Assembly (NCBI GenBank): GCA_964397995.1
Contig: CAYNLG010000034.1
Span: 1 to 36,771, forward strand
From: CAYNLG01 sp964397995
Lineage (GTDB): Bacteria; Planctomycetota; Phycisphaerae; FEN-1346
Reading direction: 5' to 3'
Length of the DNA: 36,771 nucleotides
The notes below the pieces were generated by a model, which ran no database searches, was not told the origin of the DNA, and saw only the letters and a list, made by a program, of their open reading frames with translations. Shown here in pieces: positions 1 to 7,157 of the stretch (within the stretch, counting starts at the first letter, position 1; each line of letters opens with the position of its first letter). The translations under genes were made by a program, and so were the position numbers.

Positions 1-54
1 GAGCGGCTTGCGGCCGAGGGCGTGACCCTCACCCGCGCCTTCTGCACGACGCCG
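1..54 (+). pseudogene. Sulfatase fragment, N-terminal region, broken at about position 54
   Basis: Frame 1 reads ERLAAEGVTLTRAFCTTP. This is the conserved stretch that precedes the formylglycine motif (C/S-x-P-x-R) in type I sulfatases, which remove sulfate from glycans and are exported in glycan degraders. The catalytic motif should follow directly, but the frame turns into an arginine-rich non-homologous run and stops near 102. The 5' part lies outside the window. The identification rests on about 18 residues. The break could be a true deletion or a contig-end misjoin. Confidence 0.5.
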
Positions 55-238
55 CCGGCCGCACGGTCTCGCGATAGGTCCCGGCGTGGACGACGCAGCT
101 GAACTCGGTGCGGAAGAGCATCCAGGCGTTCGTCTCGGGCGCGTGGTCGGCCCAAACCCACTCGGCATGCCATCGCCGCGAGACGGGAAAACCGCTCCCG
201 GCCTCGGCGGCCGCGTTTCCGACGGGTGCGTCCGGCAT
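32..238 (-). pseudogene. N-terminal fragment of a glycosidase-like protein, truncated
   Basis: On the minus strand an ATG at 238 has an AGAGGG Shine-Dalgarno about 9 nt upstream and a plausible promoter further up (272-301). The product begins MPDAPVGN and contains AEWVWADHAPETNAWMLFRT followed by EF. This resembles the N-terminal WIW...FRKTF stretch of carbohydrate-binding or rhamnosidase-type glycoside hydrolases common in planctomycetes. Homology-like sequence fades after about residue 45, and the frame closes with TGA at 29-31, far too early for such an enzyme. It runs head-on into the sulfatase fragment of the opposite strand. Family assignment is tentative. The fact that this is a real gene start is better supported than its function. 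Confidence 0.4.
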
Positions 239-271
239 GCCTCGGTGCCCTCTTCTTTGCGTCGCGCGGCC

Positions 272-301
272 ATTATGCCCCGGCCCCCGCGGCGCGCCCA
301 A
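272..301 (-). promoter_or_regulatory. Sigma70-like promoter for the truncated glycosidase-like gene
   Basis: Minus strand: TTGGGC (301-296), 18-nt spacer, CATAAT (277-272). Predicted transcription start is near 265, leaving a leader of about 27 nt before the ATG at 238. Placement agrees with the Shine-Dalgarno site. Prediction from sequence only. Confidence 0.4.
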
Positions 302-434
302 GGAAAATGCCAACCGCCCGGAATCATCGCGACCCGGCACGGCCCGGACGCGTTATACCCTGGGGGGCCGCGCGGCCACGGCGGCCGCCGGCCGGCTGTG
401 CCGCAGCCCCGAGCGGGAGGGAGGCCGTCGTCCC

Positions 435-3400
435 ATGCGCAGCGCGTCTCGTCTGGCAACAGGCTGGCTCATTCTGGGGGCCCTCGCGGTCACGGTGGCG
501 GCCGCGCCACCCCATGCCGCCCGCCCCGGCTACCGGGGCACGGACACAAGCGGCGTCTATCCGGCCCAGGGCCTGCTGAAGAGCTGGCCGACGGGCGGGC
601 CGGACCTGCTGTGGCAGGTGCCGCTGGGCATCTCGGCGGCCCCCGTCACCGTGTGGCAAGGCAAGGTCTATGCCGTCGCGGGCGGGAATGCGTACCTGCA
701 TGTCTTCGACCTCGAGGGCAATGAGGTCGCGAAGACCCACCTCGGCAGCGCCTCGTGGAAACGGTTCGGCTTCACGCGGTCGACGCCGCTGGTGGCCGAG
801 GGCGTGGCGTTCGGCTCGACCCCCAACGCGAACCTCTACGGCGTGGACCTCGAAACGATGGCCGTCCGCTGGCAGGTCAACGCCTGGGCCGACTTCGGCG
901 CCGGCGAAGGCGACCAGGGCTGGGGCCTGCCGGAGTCGCCGATCCTGCACGAGGCCAAGGTCATCCTCAACCCCGTCAGCCGCGACGACCAGACGCCCCC
1001 CCTCGTGGCCATCGACATCCGCGACGGGTCGCAGGTCGTCTGGGGCATGGACCCGGGCCTCGGGAAGGCATACTCGGCGGCGGACGTGTCGGCGGCCCTG
1101 TTTACGCATCACGGGCGGGACCTGATCGTCTCGCCGACGTGGTGCTACATCGTGTGCCTCGACGCCGACACCGGCAAGGTCCTGTGGGAGATCCCCTCGG
1201 TCGGCGAGAAGACGCTGACGCCGGCGTACGAAGACGGGCTGCTCCTGGTGCCGATCCGGCGCGAGGTCGCGCCGGCCGAGGCGCGCGCGTGGCCCGCGTG
1301 GCCGGCCCTGCCGCTCGATCCCCCCTACGGCCAGGCAACGGCCGGCGCCGCCCGGACGACGGCGGCCGACGACGACCCCGACAACCCCGCCAGCACCCAG
1401 GCCGCCGCGGACGACGGGGCCGCGCCCGTGACCCTGCGCGACAAGATGCGCAAGACCTCGTGGGGCGACGAAGAACTGGCCATGCTGCGCCTGTCGGACG
1501 ACGGGGCGACCGCGCGCGTGCTCTGGGTCCGCCCCGGCGCGCCCGGCCGGTTCAGCCATGCCGTGCTCGTCGATGGCCGCGTCTACTGCTTCACCCGGCC
1601 GCAGGAGGATCCCGAACCGTCGCCGGACGGCCTGCTGCCGGCGCTGCCGGAGCGGGTGCGCGGGCGGAGCCGGGGCACCTCCCTGGTTTGCCTGGACGCC
1701 CGCACGGGCGAGGTCATCGCGAGCGCCCCGGCGGGGACCCCCGGCCACGTCGTGGCCGCCGAGGGCATGGTCTACGCGGTCGACCTTGTGAAGGTGCCGA
1801 AGCCGCACGAGCCCTCCGCCCGGCCGCGCCAGGCCCCGCGGCTGCGGCTGATCCGGCCGACGGCCGACGGGTTCGACGTCGCGGGGGAGCTGATGCCGTT
1901 CGGCTACGACGCCGTCCCGGAACTCCGCGACGGCGAGTGGGAGGCCAACGTGCCGCCCGTCATCGCCGAGGGCCGACTCTTCTGGAAGTTCGGGCCGCTC
2001 ATGGTCTACGACCTGCGAGGGTCGGATTACGAGCCGCTGCCCGCGCCGCCGCCGGTCGACGCCCCACCGCTCGATACCAAGCCGGCGGTGGCGGCCGCGG
2101 ACCCGACCGAGGTCCAGCCGGACGACGTTCCGCGGCTGATAGCGCAACTGGGGGCGCGGCTGCGGGACCATCGGCAACAGGCCGCCGCCCTGCTGGCCGG
2201 GACGAGCGCCGCCAAGGCTGACGAACTCGCGCGCCGGCTCGCCGACCGGGTGACCGCGGGCGGCGAGGAGGCGTGGCTGCGGCAGCGCGCCGCCGCCGAG
2301 GCCCTCCGGTCCATGGGCACCCGCGCCCGTGAGGCGCTGCCCGCCCTGCGCGAGGCGTTGCCGGCGGCCGTCGCGCGACGCGACGGCACGCACGCGAGGC
2401 TGGTGCTCGCGACGATGCAGGCGATCGACCCGGCGGCCGCGCAGCCGGCGGCCAAGCCGCTCGCCGCCCTCGTCGGCCACAAGGACCCCTACGTCGGGTA
2501 CCTGGCGGCGGGGCTGCTGAAGCGAATGGGCCCGGCCGGGGCCGACGGCGCGGGCGCGCTGGTCCAGGCCATGCCCGCGAAAGACGCCCGGCTCTCGCAC
2601 GAGGCCGCGGCGGCTCTGGTCGCCCTCGGCCCGGAGGCCAAGGACGCCGCCGGACGCCTCGGGGACGTGCTGCTCACGGCTCTCAAGGCAAAACGCGCCG
2701 GCCTCGTGGACCGCGTGATGGATGTCTATGCGGCCTGGAACCCGGAGGCGGTCGGCCCGGTCGTCGGCCGGGTGGCCGACCTGTTGCGGGACACCGACGC
2801 CGACCGCCGGCGCCTGGCCGCCCTGGCGCTCAGCCGGGCCGGCCCCGCGGCCGCGCCGGCGGCGCCCGCGCTGGTCGAGGCGCTCCGGTCGGAGGACGAG
2901 GCGGTGCGCGACCGGGCGTCGAAGGCGCTGGCGGCCATGGGAAGCGCGGCCGAGGCGCTCGGCCGCGTGGTGGCCGAGGGCCAGGGCGCCGAGCGGGTCG
3001 AGGCCGCCCAGGTGCTCGCGCAACTCGGCCCGCAGGCCGCGCCGGCGGTCGCGCCGCTGGCCGCGGCGCTGGCGGCCGAGGACGAGGCCCTGCGCCGCGC
3101 GGCCGCGAAGGCCTTGGCGGCAACGGGGGCGGAGGCAAAACCCGCCACCGGCGCGCTCGTCACGGCGCTCGCGAGCGAGGACCGCGAGCTGGTGCGGCTG
3201 GCGGCATCGGCCCTCGGCGCGATTGGTCCGGGGGCGAAGTCCGCCGTCGAGCCGCTCCTGGCGGCCCTGAAGCATGGTGACTTCGAGGTCCGCGACCGGG
3301 CGGCCGCATCTCTGAAGGCCATCGGCCCGTCCCCCGTGCCGCCGATCCTGGAGATGCTGCGCCAGGGCGACGGCCGCGACGCCCAATGGGCCGCCGGGGC

Positions 3401-4886
3401 GCTCGGCCGGTTCCCGGACGCCGCCGACCGGACCGTCGGCGCGCTGGCGGGGGCGGTCGAGGCCAAGGATGCGCGCCTGGCCGAGAGCGCGTTGGCGTCG
3501 CTGCGTGCGCTCGGCCCCGAGGCGGCCAAGGCCCTGCCGGCGCTGCTCGAGGTGGCGGCCGGCGCGGAGGACGACCGCCGCGCCCAGCGGGCCGTCGAGG
3601 CCGTCGGCGCCATGGGCCCGGCCGCGGCGAAGGCCGTGCCAGACCTCGTGAAGCTCGCACGCGATCCCAAGCGCCGGGTGGTCTGGCAGGCGGTGCGGGC
3701 GCTGGCGGCCATCGGGCCGGCGGCGAAGGCGGCGGTCGAACCGCTCGTGGCCCTGTCGCAGGAGGTCGATGCAAACCTGGGCCGGACCATCCAGCAGACG
3801 CTCGAGAAGATCAAAACGGGCAACCGCCCGCCCACCGTCAAGGACGTCAAGGCCACCTGCCGCGAAGGCGGCTCCGTCCGCGTCGTCCTGCCGATTGCCG
3901 ACCCGGACGACGTGGTCGGCCGCCTCCGCGTCCACGTCGAGAACCGGCCCGAAGGCGGGGCCATCGGCCGCTTCGAGGACGGCGCCATCGTCTACGACAG
4001 CCGGCGCGGCTTCACGGGCACGGACCGCTTCACGTACCGGGCCCAAGACCGAGGCGAGGAATCGAGCCGCCTCGCCACCGCCACCATCACGGTCACACCA
4101 GACACCAACGCGCCGACGATTACCGACGTCACCATGCCTCTGGGCGTCGATCGCGCGGTGCTCGTGACGTTCAGCGAACCGGTGACCGCCGCCTCGGCCG
4201 CCGACCCGGCAAACTACCGCCTCGATGGCGGCGTCGAGGTGCGGGGCGCGTCGCTCGGCGAGGACGCGCGGACCGTCACGCTCGCCACCTCTCCCCTGCC
4301 CGAGCGCCGGCCCTGCACGCTGACCGCGACGGGCATCCGCGACCGGGCCAAGGCGGCCAACGCGGGCGGCGGCCAAGCCGAGGTCGTCTACCGGCCGCTC
4401 GTGCCGGGTCTGGCGTACCGCGTCTACGCGACGGTGCCGGACCTCGGCGACCGCAAGTTCCGCCAGCTTCGCCACGTGGACCGCCTGGAAAACGAGCCCG
4501 TCGCGGAGGGCGTCGTCAAGACCGTCCGCGTGCCCAAAGACACGCCCGAAGGAGGCTACATGGTCCGCTGGGACGGGGTGATCGAGGTCCCCCGCCGGGC
4601 CGACGGCGCGGCGTTCGGCAGCTACACCTTCGCGACGCGCTCGACCGGCCGCAGCCGCGTCTACATCGACGGGTCGCTGCTCGTGGACAATCGCGGCGGG
4701 GGCGGCGAGGGCCGCGAGGAGGAGCGCGCGACCAGCCTGGCCGCCGGTCTCCACGCCATCACGGTCCTGGCCGGCCACGGCGGCCGGGGCACCCTGGTCT
4801 TCGACATCACCTGGACCGGTCCCGGGATCACGAAGGGGCCGATTCCCGCCGACGTGCTTACGCATCCGGCGGCGGCAAAGGAATAG
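435..4886 (+). CDS. Giant exported protein: PQQ-like beta-propeller, HEAT repeats, Ig-like domains, PA14
   Basis: The protein has 1483 residues from the ATG at 435, preceded by GGGAGGGAGG; an open frame continues upstream, but the signal peptide begins here (MRSASRLATGWLILGALAVT...AAAP). Domains by rough residue number: 45-555 PQQ/quinoprotein-like beta-propeller with recurring DLLWQVPLG, VYAVAGG and VCLDADTGKVLWEIP blades; 560-1128 alanine-rich HEAT repeats (ALxALGPxAKxAVxPL, about 38-residue period); 1130-1222 cadherin/Ig-like domain (PPTVKDV...GFTGTDRFTYRAQD); 1223-1320 Big_5-like domain (APTITDV...VTFSEPVT); 1325-1475 PA14-like domain (YMVRWDGVIEVP...SRVYIDGSLLVDN). No catalytic residues are evident, so I infer an extracytoplasmic scaffold or glycan-binding role. 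The same reading frame continues for 49 sense codons after the TAG stop (separate entry). Confidence 0.85.
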   Translation: MRSASRLATGWLILGALAVTVAAAPPHAARPGYRGTDTSGVYPAQGLLKSWPTGGPDLLWQVPLGISAAPVTVWQGKVYAVAGGNAYLHVFDLEGNEVAKTHLGSASWKRFGFTRSTPLVAEGVAFGSTPNANLYGVDLETMAVRWQVNAWADFGAGEGDQGWGLPESPILHEAKVILNPVSRDDQTPPLVAIDIRDGSQVVWGMDPGLGKAYSAADVSAALFTHHGRDLIVSPTWCYIVCLDADTGKVLWEIPSVGEKTLTPAYEDGLLLVPIRREVAPAEARAWPAWPALPLDPPYGQATAGAARTTAADDDPDNPASTQAAADDGAAPVTLRDKMRKTSWGDEELAMLRLSDDGATARVLWVRPGAPGRFSHAVLVDGRVYCFTRPQEDPEPSPDGLLPALPERVRGRSRGTSLVCLDARTGEVIASAPAGTPGHVVAAEGMVYAVDLVKVPKPHEPSARPRQAPRLRLIRPTADGFDVAGELMPFGYDAVPELRDGEWEANVPPVIAEGRLFWKFGPLMVYDLRGSDYEPLPAPPPVDAPPLDTKPAVAAADPTEVQPDDVPRLIAQLGARLRDHRQQAAALLAGTSAAKADELARRLADRVTAGGEEAWLRQRAAAEALRSMGTRAREALPALREALPAAVARRDGTHARLVLATMQAIDPAAAQPAAKPLAALVGHKDPYVGYLAAGLLKRMGPAGADGAGALVQAMPAKDARLSHEAAAALVALGPEAKDAAGRLGDVLLTALKAKRAGLVDRVMDVYAAWNPEAVGPVVGRVADLLRDTDADRRRLAALALSRAGPAAAPAAPALVEALRSEDEAVRDRASKALAAMGSAAEALGRVVAEGQGAERVEAAQVLAQLGPQAAPAVAPLAAALAAEDEALRRAAAKALAATGAEAKPATGALVTALASEDRELVRLAASALGAIGPGAKSAVEPLLAALKHGDFEVRDRAAASLKAIGPSPVPPILEMLRQGDGRDAQWAAGALGRFPDAADRTVGALAGAVEAKDARLAESALASLRALGPEAAKALPALLEVAAGAEDDRRAQRAVEAVGAMGPAAAKAVPDLVKLARDPKRRVVWQAVRALAAIGPAAKAAVEPLVALSQEVDANLGRTIQQTLEKIKTGNRPPTVKDVKATCREGGSVRVVLPIADPDDVVGRLRVHVENRPEGGAIGRFEDGAIVYDSRRGFTGTDRFTYRAQDRGEESSRLATATITVTPDTNAPTITDVTMPLGVDRAVLVTFSEPVTAASAADPANYRLDGGVEVRGASLGEDARTVTLATSPLPERRPCTLTATGIRDRAKAANAGGGQAEVVYRPLVPGLAYRVYATVPDLGDRKFRQLRHVDRLENEPVAEGVVKTVRVPKDTPEGGYMVRWDGVIEVPRRADGAAFGSYTFATRSTGRSRVYIDGSLLVDNRGGGGEGREEERATSLAAGLHAITVLAGHGGRGTLVFDITWTGPGITKGPIPADVLTHPAAAKE

Positions 4887-5036
4887 ACCGGCGAAGGCAA
4901 GCCCGCTCTACCGCTCGCGGCGCAGGGCGCGGGGGGCGCGGCCGACGCCCTGCGCGGCCTGCAGAAGCAGGACCTGCGGGACGAGAACGAGGAACTGCTT
5001 CGCCGCGCCTTGGCCGCCATCGAGGGATCCGACTGA
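4887..5036 (+). other. Coding-like tail in frame after the TAG stop of the giant protein
   Basis: Directly after the TAG at 4884-4886 the same frame stays open to TGA at 5034-5036. It contains a charged helical segment (GGAADALRGLQKQDLRDENE, then ELLRRALAAIEGSD). There is no ATG or Shine-Dalgarno for an independent gene. It may be an original C-terminus cut off by a nonsense change, a decayed gene remnant, or a sequencing error in the stop codon. Confidence 0.4.
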
Positions 5037-5144
5037 CCGGGCGGGCCCGGAGACGCGGGGGCTTCTTCTCCGCACGCCAGCCCCGGGGTGCAGCCGACCC
5101 GGCGCGTCAGTTCTTGCCGATGTACACGTTCCAGGCCCGGATTC

Positions 5145-5158
5145 GGCCGTTTCCGGCC
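5145..5158 (-). terminator. Hairpin just downstream of tRNA-Cys
   Basis: Minus strand reads GGCCG-GAAA-CGGCC, a perfect 5-bp stem with a GNRA tetraloop, 9 nt after the encoded CCA of tRNA-Cys. No T-tract follows, so it may be a processing or stabilising hairpin rather than a classical intrinsic terminator. Confidence 0.45.
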
Positions 5159-5167
5159 CGTCAGACG

Positions 5168-5244
5168 TGGAGGCGGCGGCGGGATTCGAACCCGCGAATG
5201 CCGGTTTTGCAAACCGGTGCCTTGGTCCGCTTGGCTACGCCGCC
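5168..5244 (-). tRNA. tRNA-Cys (anticodon GCA)
   Basis: The reverse complement folds as a standard cloverleaf. The acceptor stem is GGCGGCG/CGCCGCC, and the anticodon stem-loop is CCGGT-TTGCAAA-ACCGG with anticodon GCA. The T arm contains GGTTCGAATCC, and the discriminator base is U, as expected for tRNA-Cys. The 3' CCA is encoded (5170-5168). It lies 83 nt downstream of arsC on the same strand. Confidence 0.96.
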
Positions 5245-5327
5245 TGTCTGTCGCGGGCCGGCCGGCGCCCGGCTCGGTGCCCGTGCCCGCCGTGCCGGGC
5301 AAGGCGGGCCGGGTCAAGTACCCGAGT

Positions 5328-5783
5328 CTACGGCCCTGCGGGGGCCTCGTCAAGCGCCTCGGGCAGCCGCGCGACGAAGGCCTTGATCTCGTCGCGTACG
5401 CGGCGGTAGTGGGCGAGGCCGGCCTCCTCGCTCTCGGCGCCTTCGGCAAGGCGCGGCGGGTCGTCGAAGCCGACGTGAACCACCCGCGTCCGCCCGGGGA
5501 AGACGGGGCAGTGCTCACGGGCGTGGCCGCAGACCGTCACCACGACGTCGAAGTCCGCGCCGGCCAGGTCCGAGACGGCCTTCGCCCGGTGGCCCCTCAT
5601 GTCGACGCCGACCTCGTCCATGACACGGACGGCCCACGCGTCGAGGGCCTTGGGCTCGGTGCCGGCGGAGTAGGGCTCGATGCGGTGGCCCTTGAGTCTG
5701 CGGGTCCAGGCCTCGGCCATCTGGCTGCGGCAGCTGTTGCCGGTGCAGAGGAAGAGGACCCTCAGCTTGTCGGGTTCCGGCAT
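5328..5783 (-). CDS. arsC: Arsenate reductase, LMW-phosphatase type
   Basis: The 151-residue cytoplasmic enzyme should reduce arsenate to arsenite for export, with electrons from thioredoxin. The P-loop CTGNSCRS starts at Cys13, and Cys85 (VVTVCGHA) and Cys92 (REHCPVF) follow. The 13/85/92 spacing matches the 10/82/89 triad of the pI258-type ArsC family, offset by three, which separates it from plain low-molecular-weight tyrosine phosphatases. FDDPP near residue 107 is also typical. The ATG at 5783 has GGGAGG about 9 nt upstream. The gene sits between tRNA-Leu and tRNA-Cys on the same strand. No arsR, arsB or acr3 is visible nearby, so it is an orphan in this window. Confidence 0.92.
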   Translation of the reverse strand: MPEPDKLRVLFLCTGNSCRSQMAEAWTRRLKGHRIEPYSAGTEPKALDAWAVRVMDEVGVDMRGHRAKAVSDLAGADFDVVVTVCGHAREHCPVFPGRTRVVHVGFDDPPRLAEGAESEEAGLAHYRRVRDEIKAFVARLPEALDEAPAGP

Positions 5784-5830
5784 GGGCTCTGCCCTCCCGT
5801 ATGGACCCCGGCGGCGCCGGGCGCCCCTCG

Positions 5831-5860
5831 AGAAACCGGCCGACCCGAGGGCCGGCCGGT
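5831..5860 (-). terminator. Intrinsic terminator of tRNA-Leu
   Basis: Minus strand: ACCGGCCG (5860-5853), a 10-nt loop region, CGGCCGGT (5842-5835), followed by TTTCT (5835-5831). The perfect 8-bp GC-rich stem with a short T-run lies about 12 nt after the tRNA-Leu CCA. It separates the tRNA from arsC transcription. Confidence 0.65.
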
Positions 5861-5872
5861 CGAAGGTTCAAG

Positions 5873-5961
5873 TGGTGCGCTCGAGAGGATTCGAACCTCC
5901 ACCCGGATTGAACCGGACTAGGACCTGAACCTAGCGCGTCTGCCAATTCCGCCACGAGCGC
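5873..5961 (-). tRNA. tRNA-Leu (anticodon CAG)
   Basis: The reverse complement gives acceptor GCGCTCG/CGAGCGC and anticodon stem-loop CTAGG-TTCAGGT-CCTAG with anticodon CAG. It has a long class II variable arm (TCCGGTTCAATCCGGG) and a T arm with GGTTCGAATCC. The 3' ACCA is encoded (5876-5873). The long variable arm fits leucine. Confidence 0.96.
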
Positions 5962-5969
5962 CCGCGTGC

Positions 5970-5998
5970 TTGTCCGCCAAACGCGGTGCCCCTATACT
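5970..5998 (+). promoter_or_regulatory. Sigma70-like promoter for the archaemetzincin gene
   Basis: TTGTCC (5970-5975), 17-nt spacer, TATACT (5993-5998). Predicted start is near 6005, about 63 nt before the ATG at 6068. It begins only 9 nt from the 5' end of the divergent tRNA-Leu gene. Confidence 0.6.
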
Positions 5999-6067
5999 AG
6001 CGGGGCGGCCGGGCGTGTCAAGCCCGCGTGCCGCCGGAAAGCCCTCGCGGGCGGAAAGGACTGCCTC

Positions 6068-7036
6068 ATGGCCCGGGCCGTTGCGGCCGCGCTCGTCCTG
6101 CTCCTGGCCGCCGGCCCCGCCGCCGCGGACCGCGACGACGACCCCCTCTACCGCCCCGCGGTGAACGTGCACCGCGACCCGGACGGGTACTACTCGCCGG
6201 CCCTCTTCGAGCGGCTGGGCGAGCCGGCGCCGGGCCAATGGCGGGCCGAGCACCCCGAGCCGGCCCAGAGCCTGGGCGCCTACCGCCGGTCGGGGCCGAA
6301 CCGGCCGACCCGGGCGCGGCACACGATCGTGCTGCAGCCGCTGGGGGGCATCACGCCGGAGACGCGGGAGCAGGTCGCGACGCTTCAGACGTTCCTCGGC
6401 CACTACTACGCCCTGCCCGTGCGGACCCTCGCGTGGATTCCCCTGACGGCCGTTCACAGCCGCCCCCGCACCCGCGGGCCGTACACATGGCGGCAGTACC
6501 TGACCGGCGACATCCTGCGCAAGGTCCTGTTGCCGCGCGTCGCCCGGGGGACGTTCTGCCTGCAGGGCATCACGAACGAGGACCTGTACCCGGAGGAGGA
6601 CTGGAACTATGTCTTCGGGTCGGCGGGCCTGAAGCACCGGGTGGGGGTGTATAGTCTGGCGCGGCTGTATCCGGCGTTCTGGCACCAGCCGGACACACCG
6701 GAAGTGCGGGCGCTGGGCCTGAGGCGGAGCCTGAAGGTGGTGGCGCACGAGATCGGCCACATGTTCGGCCTCCACCACTGCCAGACCTTCCGGTGCCTGA
6801 TGAACGGGACGAACCATCTGGCGGAGACGGACGCGGCGCCGGTGCACCTGTGCCCGGAGTGTCTGCGGAAGCTGCGGTGGAATACGGGGATGGACCTGGC
6901 GGCGCGGTACGAGGCGCTGGCGGGGTTCTACGTGGGGCTGGGCATGGACGAGGAGGCGGCGTGGGTACGGCGGCGGCTCCGCGAGTGCCGGGGAGAGGCG
7001 GTGAGCCTGTCCGAGGATACGAAGAAGACGGATTGA
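6068..7036 (+). CDS. amzA: Exported archaemetzincin-like zinc metallopeptidase (M54)
   Basis: The 322-residue product starts at ATG 6068, after GGAAAGGA, with a signal peptide (MARAVAAALVLLLAAGPAAA). The catalytic motif HEIGHMFGLHH places zinc ligands at His227, His231 and His237, with Glu228 as the general base. The family-specific second zinc site follows: Cys238, Cys243 with Met245 in CLM, then Cys262 and Cys265 (CPEC). This matches the archaemetzincin signature HExxHxxGxxH-C-x4-C-x-M...CxxC. Most family members are about 180-200 residues and cytosolic. This one is exported and has about 100 extra N-terminal residues (GYYSPALFERLGEPAPG region) of unknown role. The substrate is unknown. The C-terminus is helical and charged. 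Confidence 0.88.
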   Translation: MARAVAAALVLLLAAGPAAADRDDDPLYRPAVNVHRDPDGYYSPALFERLGEPAPGQWRAEHPEPAQSLGAYRRSGPNRPTRARHTIVLQPLGGITPETREQVATLQTFLGHYYALPVRTLAWIPLTAVHSRPRTRGPYTWRQYLTGDILRKVLLPRVARGTFCLQGITNEDLYPEEDWNYVFGSAGLKHRVGVYSLARLYPAFWHQPDTPEVRALGLRRSLKVVAHEIGHMFGLHHCQTFRCLMNGTNHLAETDAAPVHLCPECLRKLRWNTGMDLAARYEALAGFYVGLGMDEEAAWVRRRLRECRGEAVSLSEDTKKTD

Positions 7037-7049
7037 CGCGAAGGTTAGC

Positions 7050-7073
7050 CGCGGCGCTGGCGCCGCGCGTTTC
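7050..7073 (+). terminator. Terminator hairpin after the archaemetzincin gene
   Basis: CGCGGCG-CTGG-CGCCGCG (7050-7067) forms a perfect 7-bp stem with a tetraloop, followed by CGTTTCTT. It lies 14 nt after the stop codon, between two convergent genes. Confidence 0.6.
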
Positions 7074-7157
7074 TTGCGCCAGCAAGAGCGGCAGGACCGA
7101 CAAGGACGAGAGACCCCCGGGCAGGAATGCCCGTGCCTCGGGACGGCAAACGGCGCG

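Noticed and set aside
324..4865. A 1513-residue open frame on the minus strand opposite the giant protein
   Set aside because: It is a GC-driven shadow rich in Arg, Gly and Ala with no domain motifs. The plus-strand product has a signal peptide and recognisable domains.
5101..5145. A short minus-strand peptide end (RAWNVYIGKN then stop) downstream of tRNA-Cys
   Set aside because: It looks like a protein C-terminus, perhaps a remnant, but it is too short and runs into the tRNA gene. It cannot be supported as a feature.
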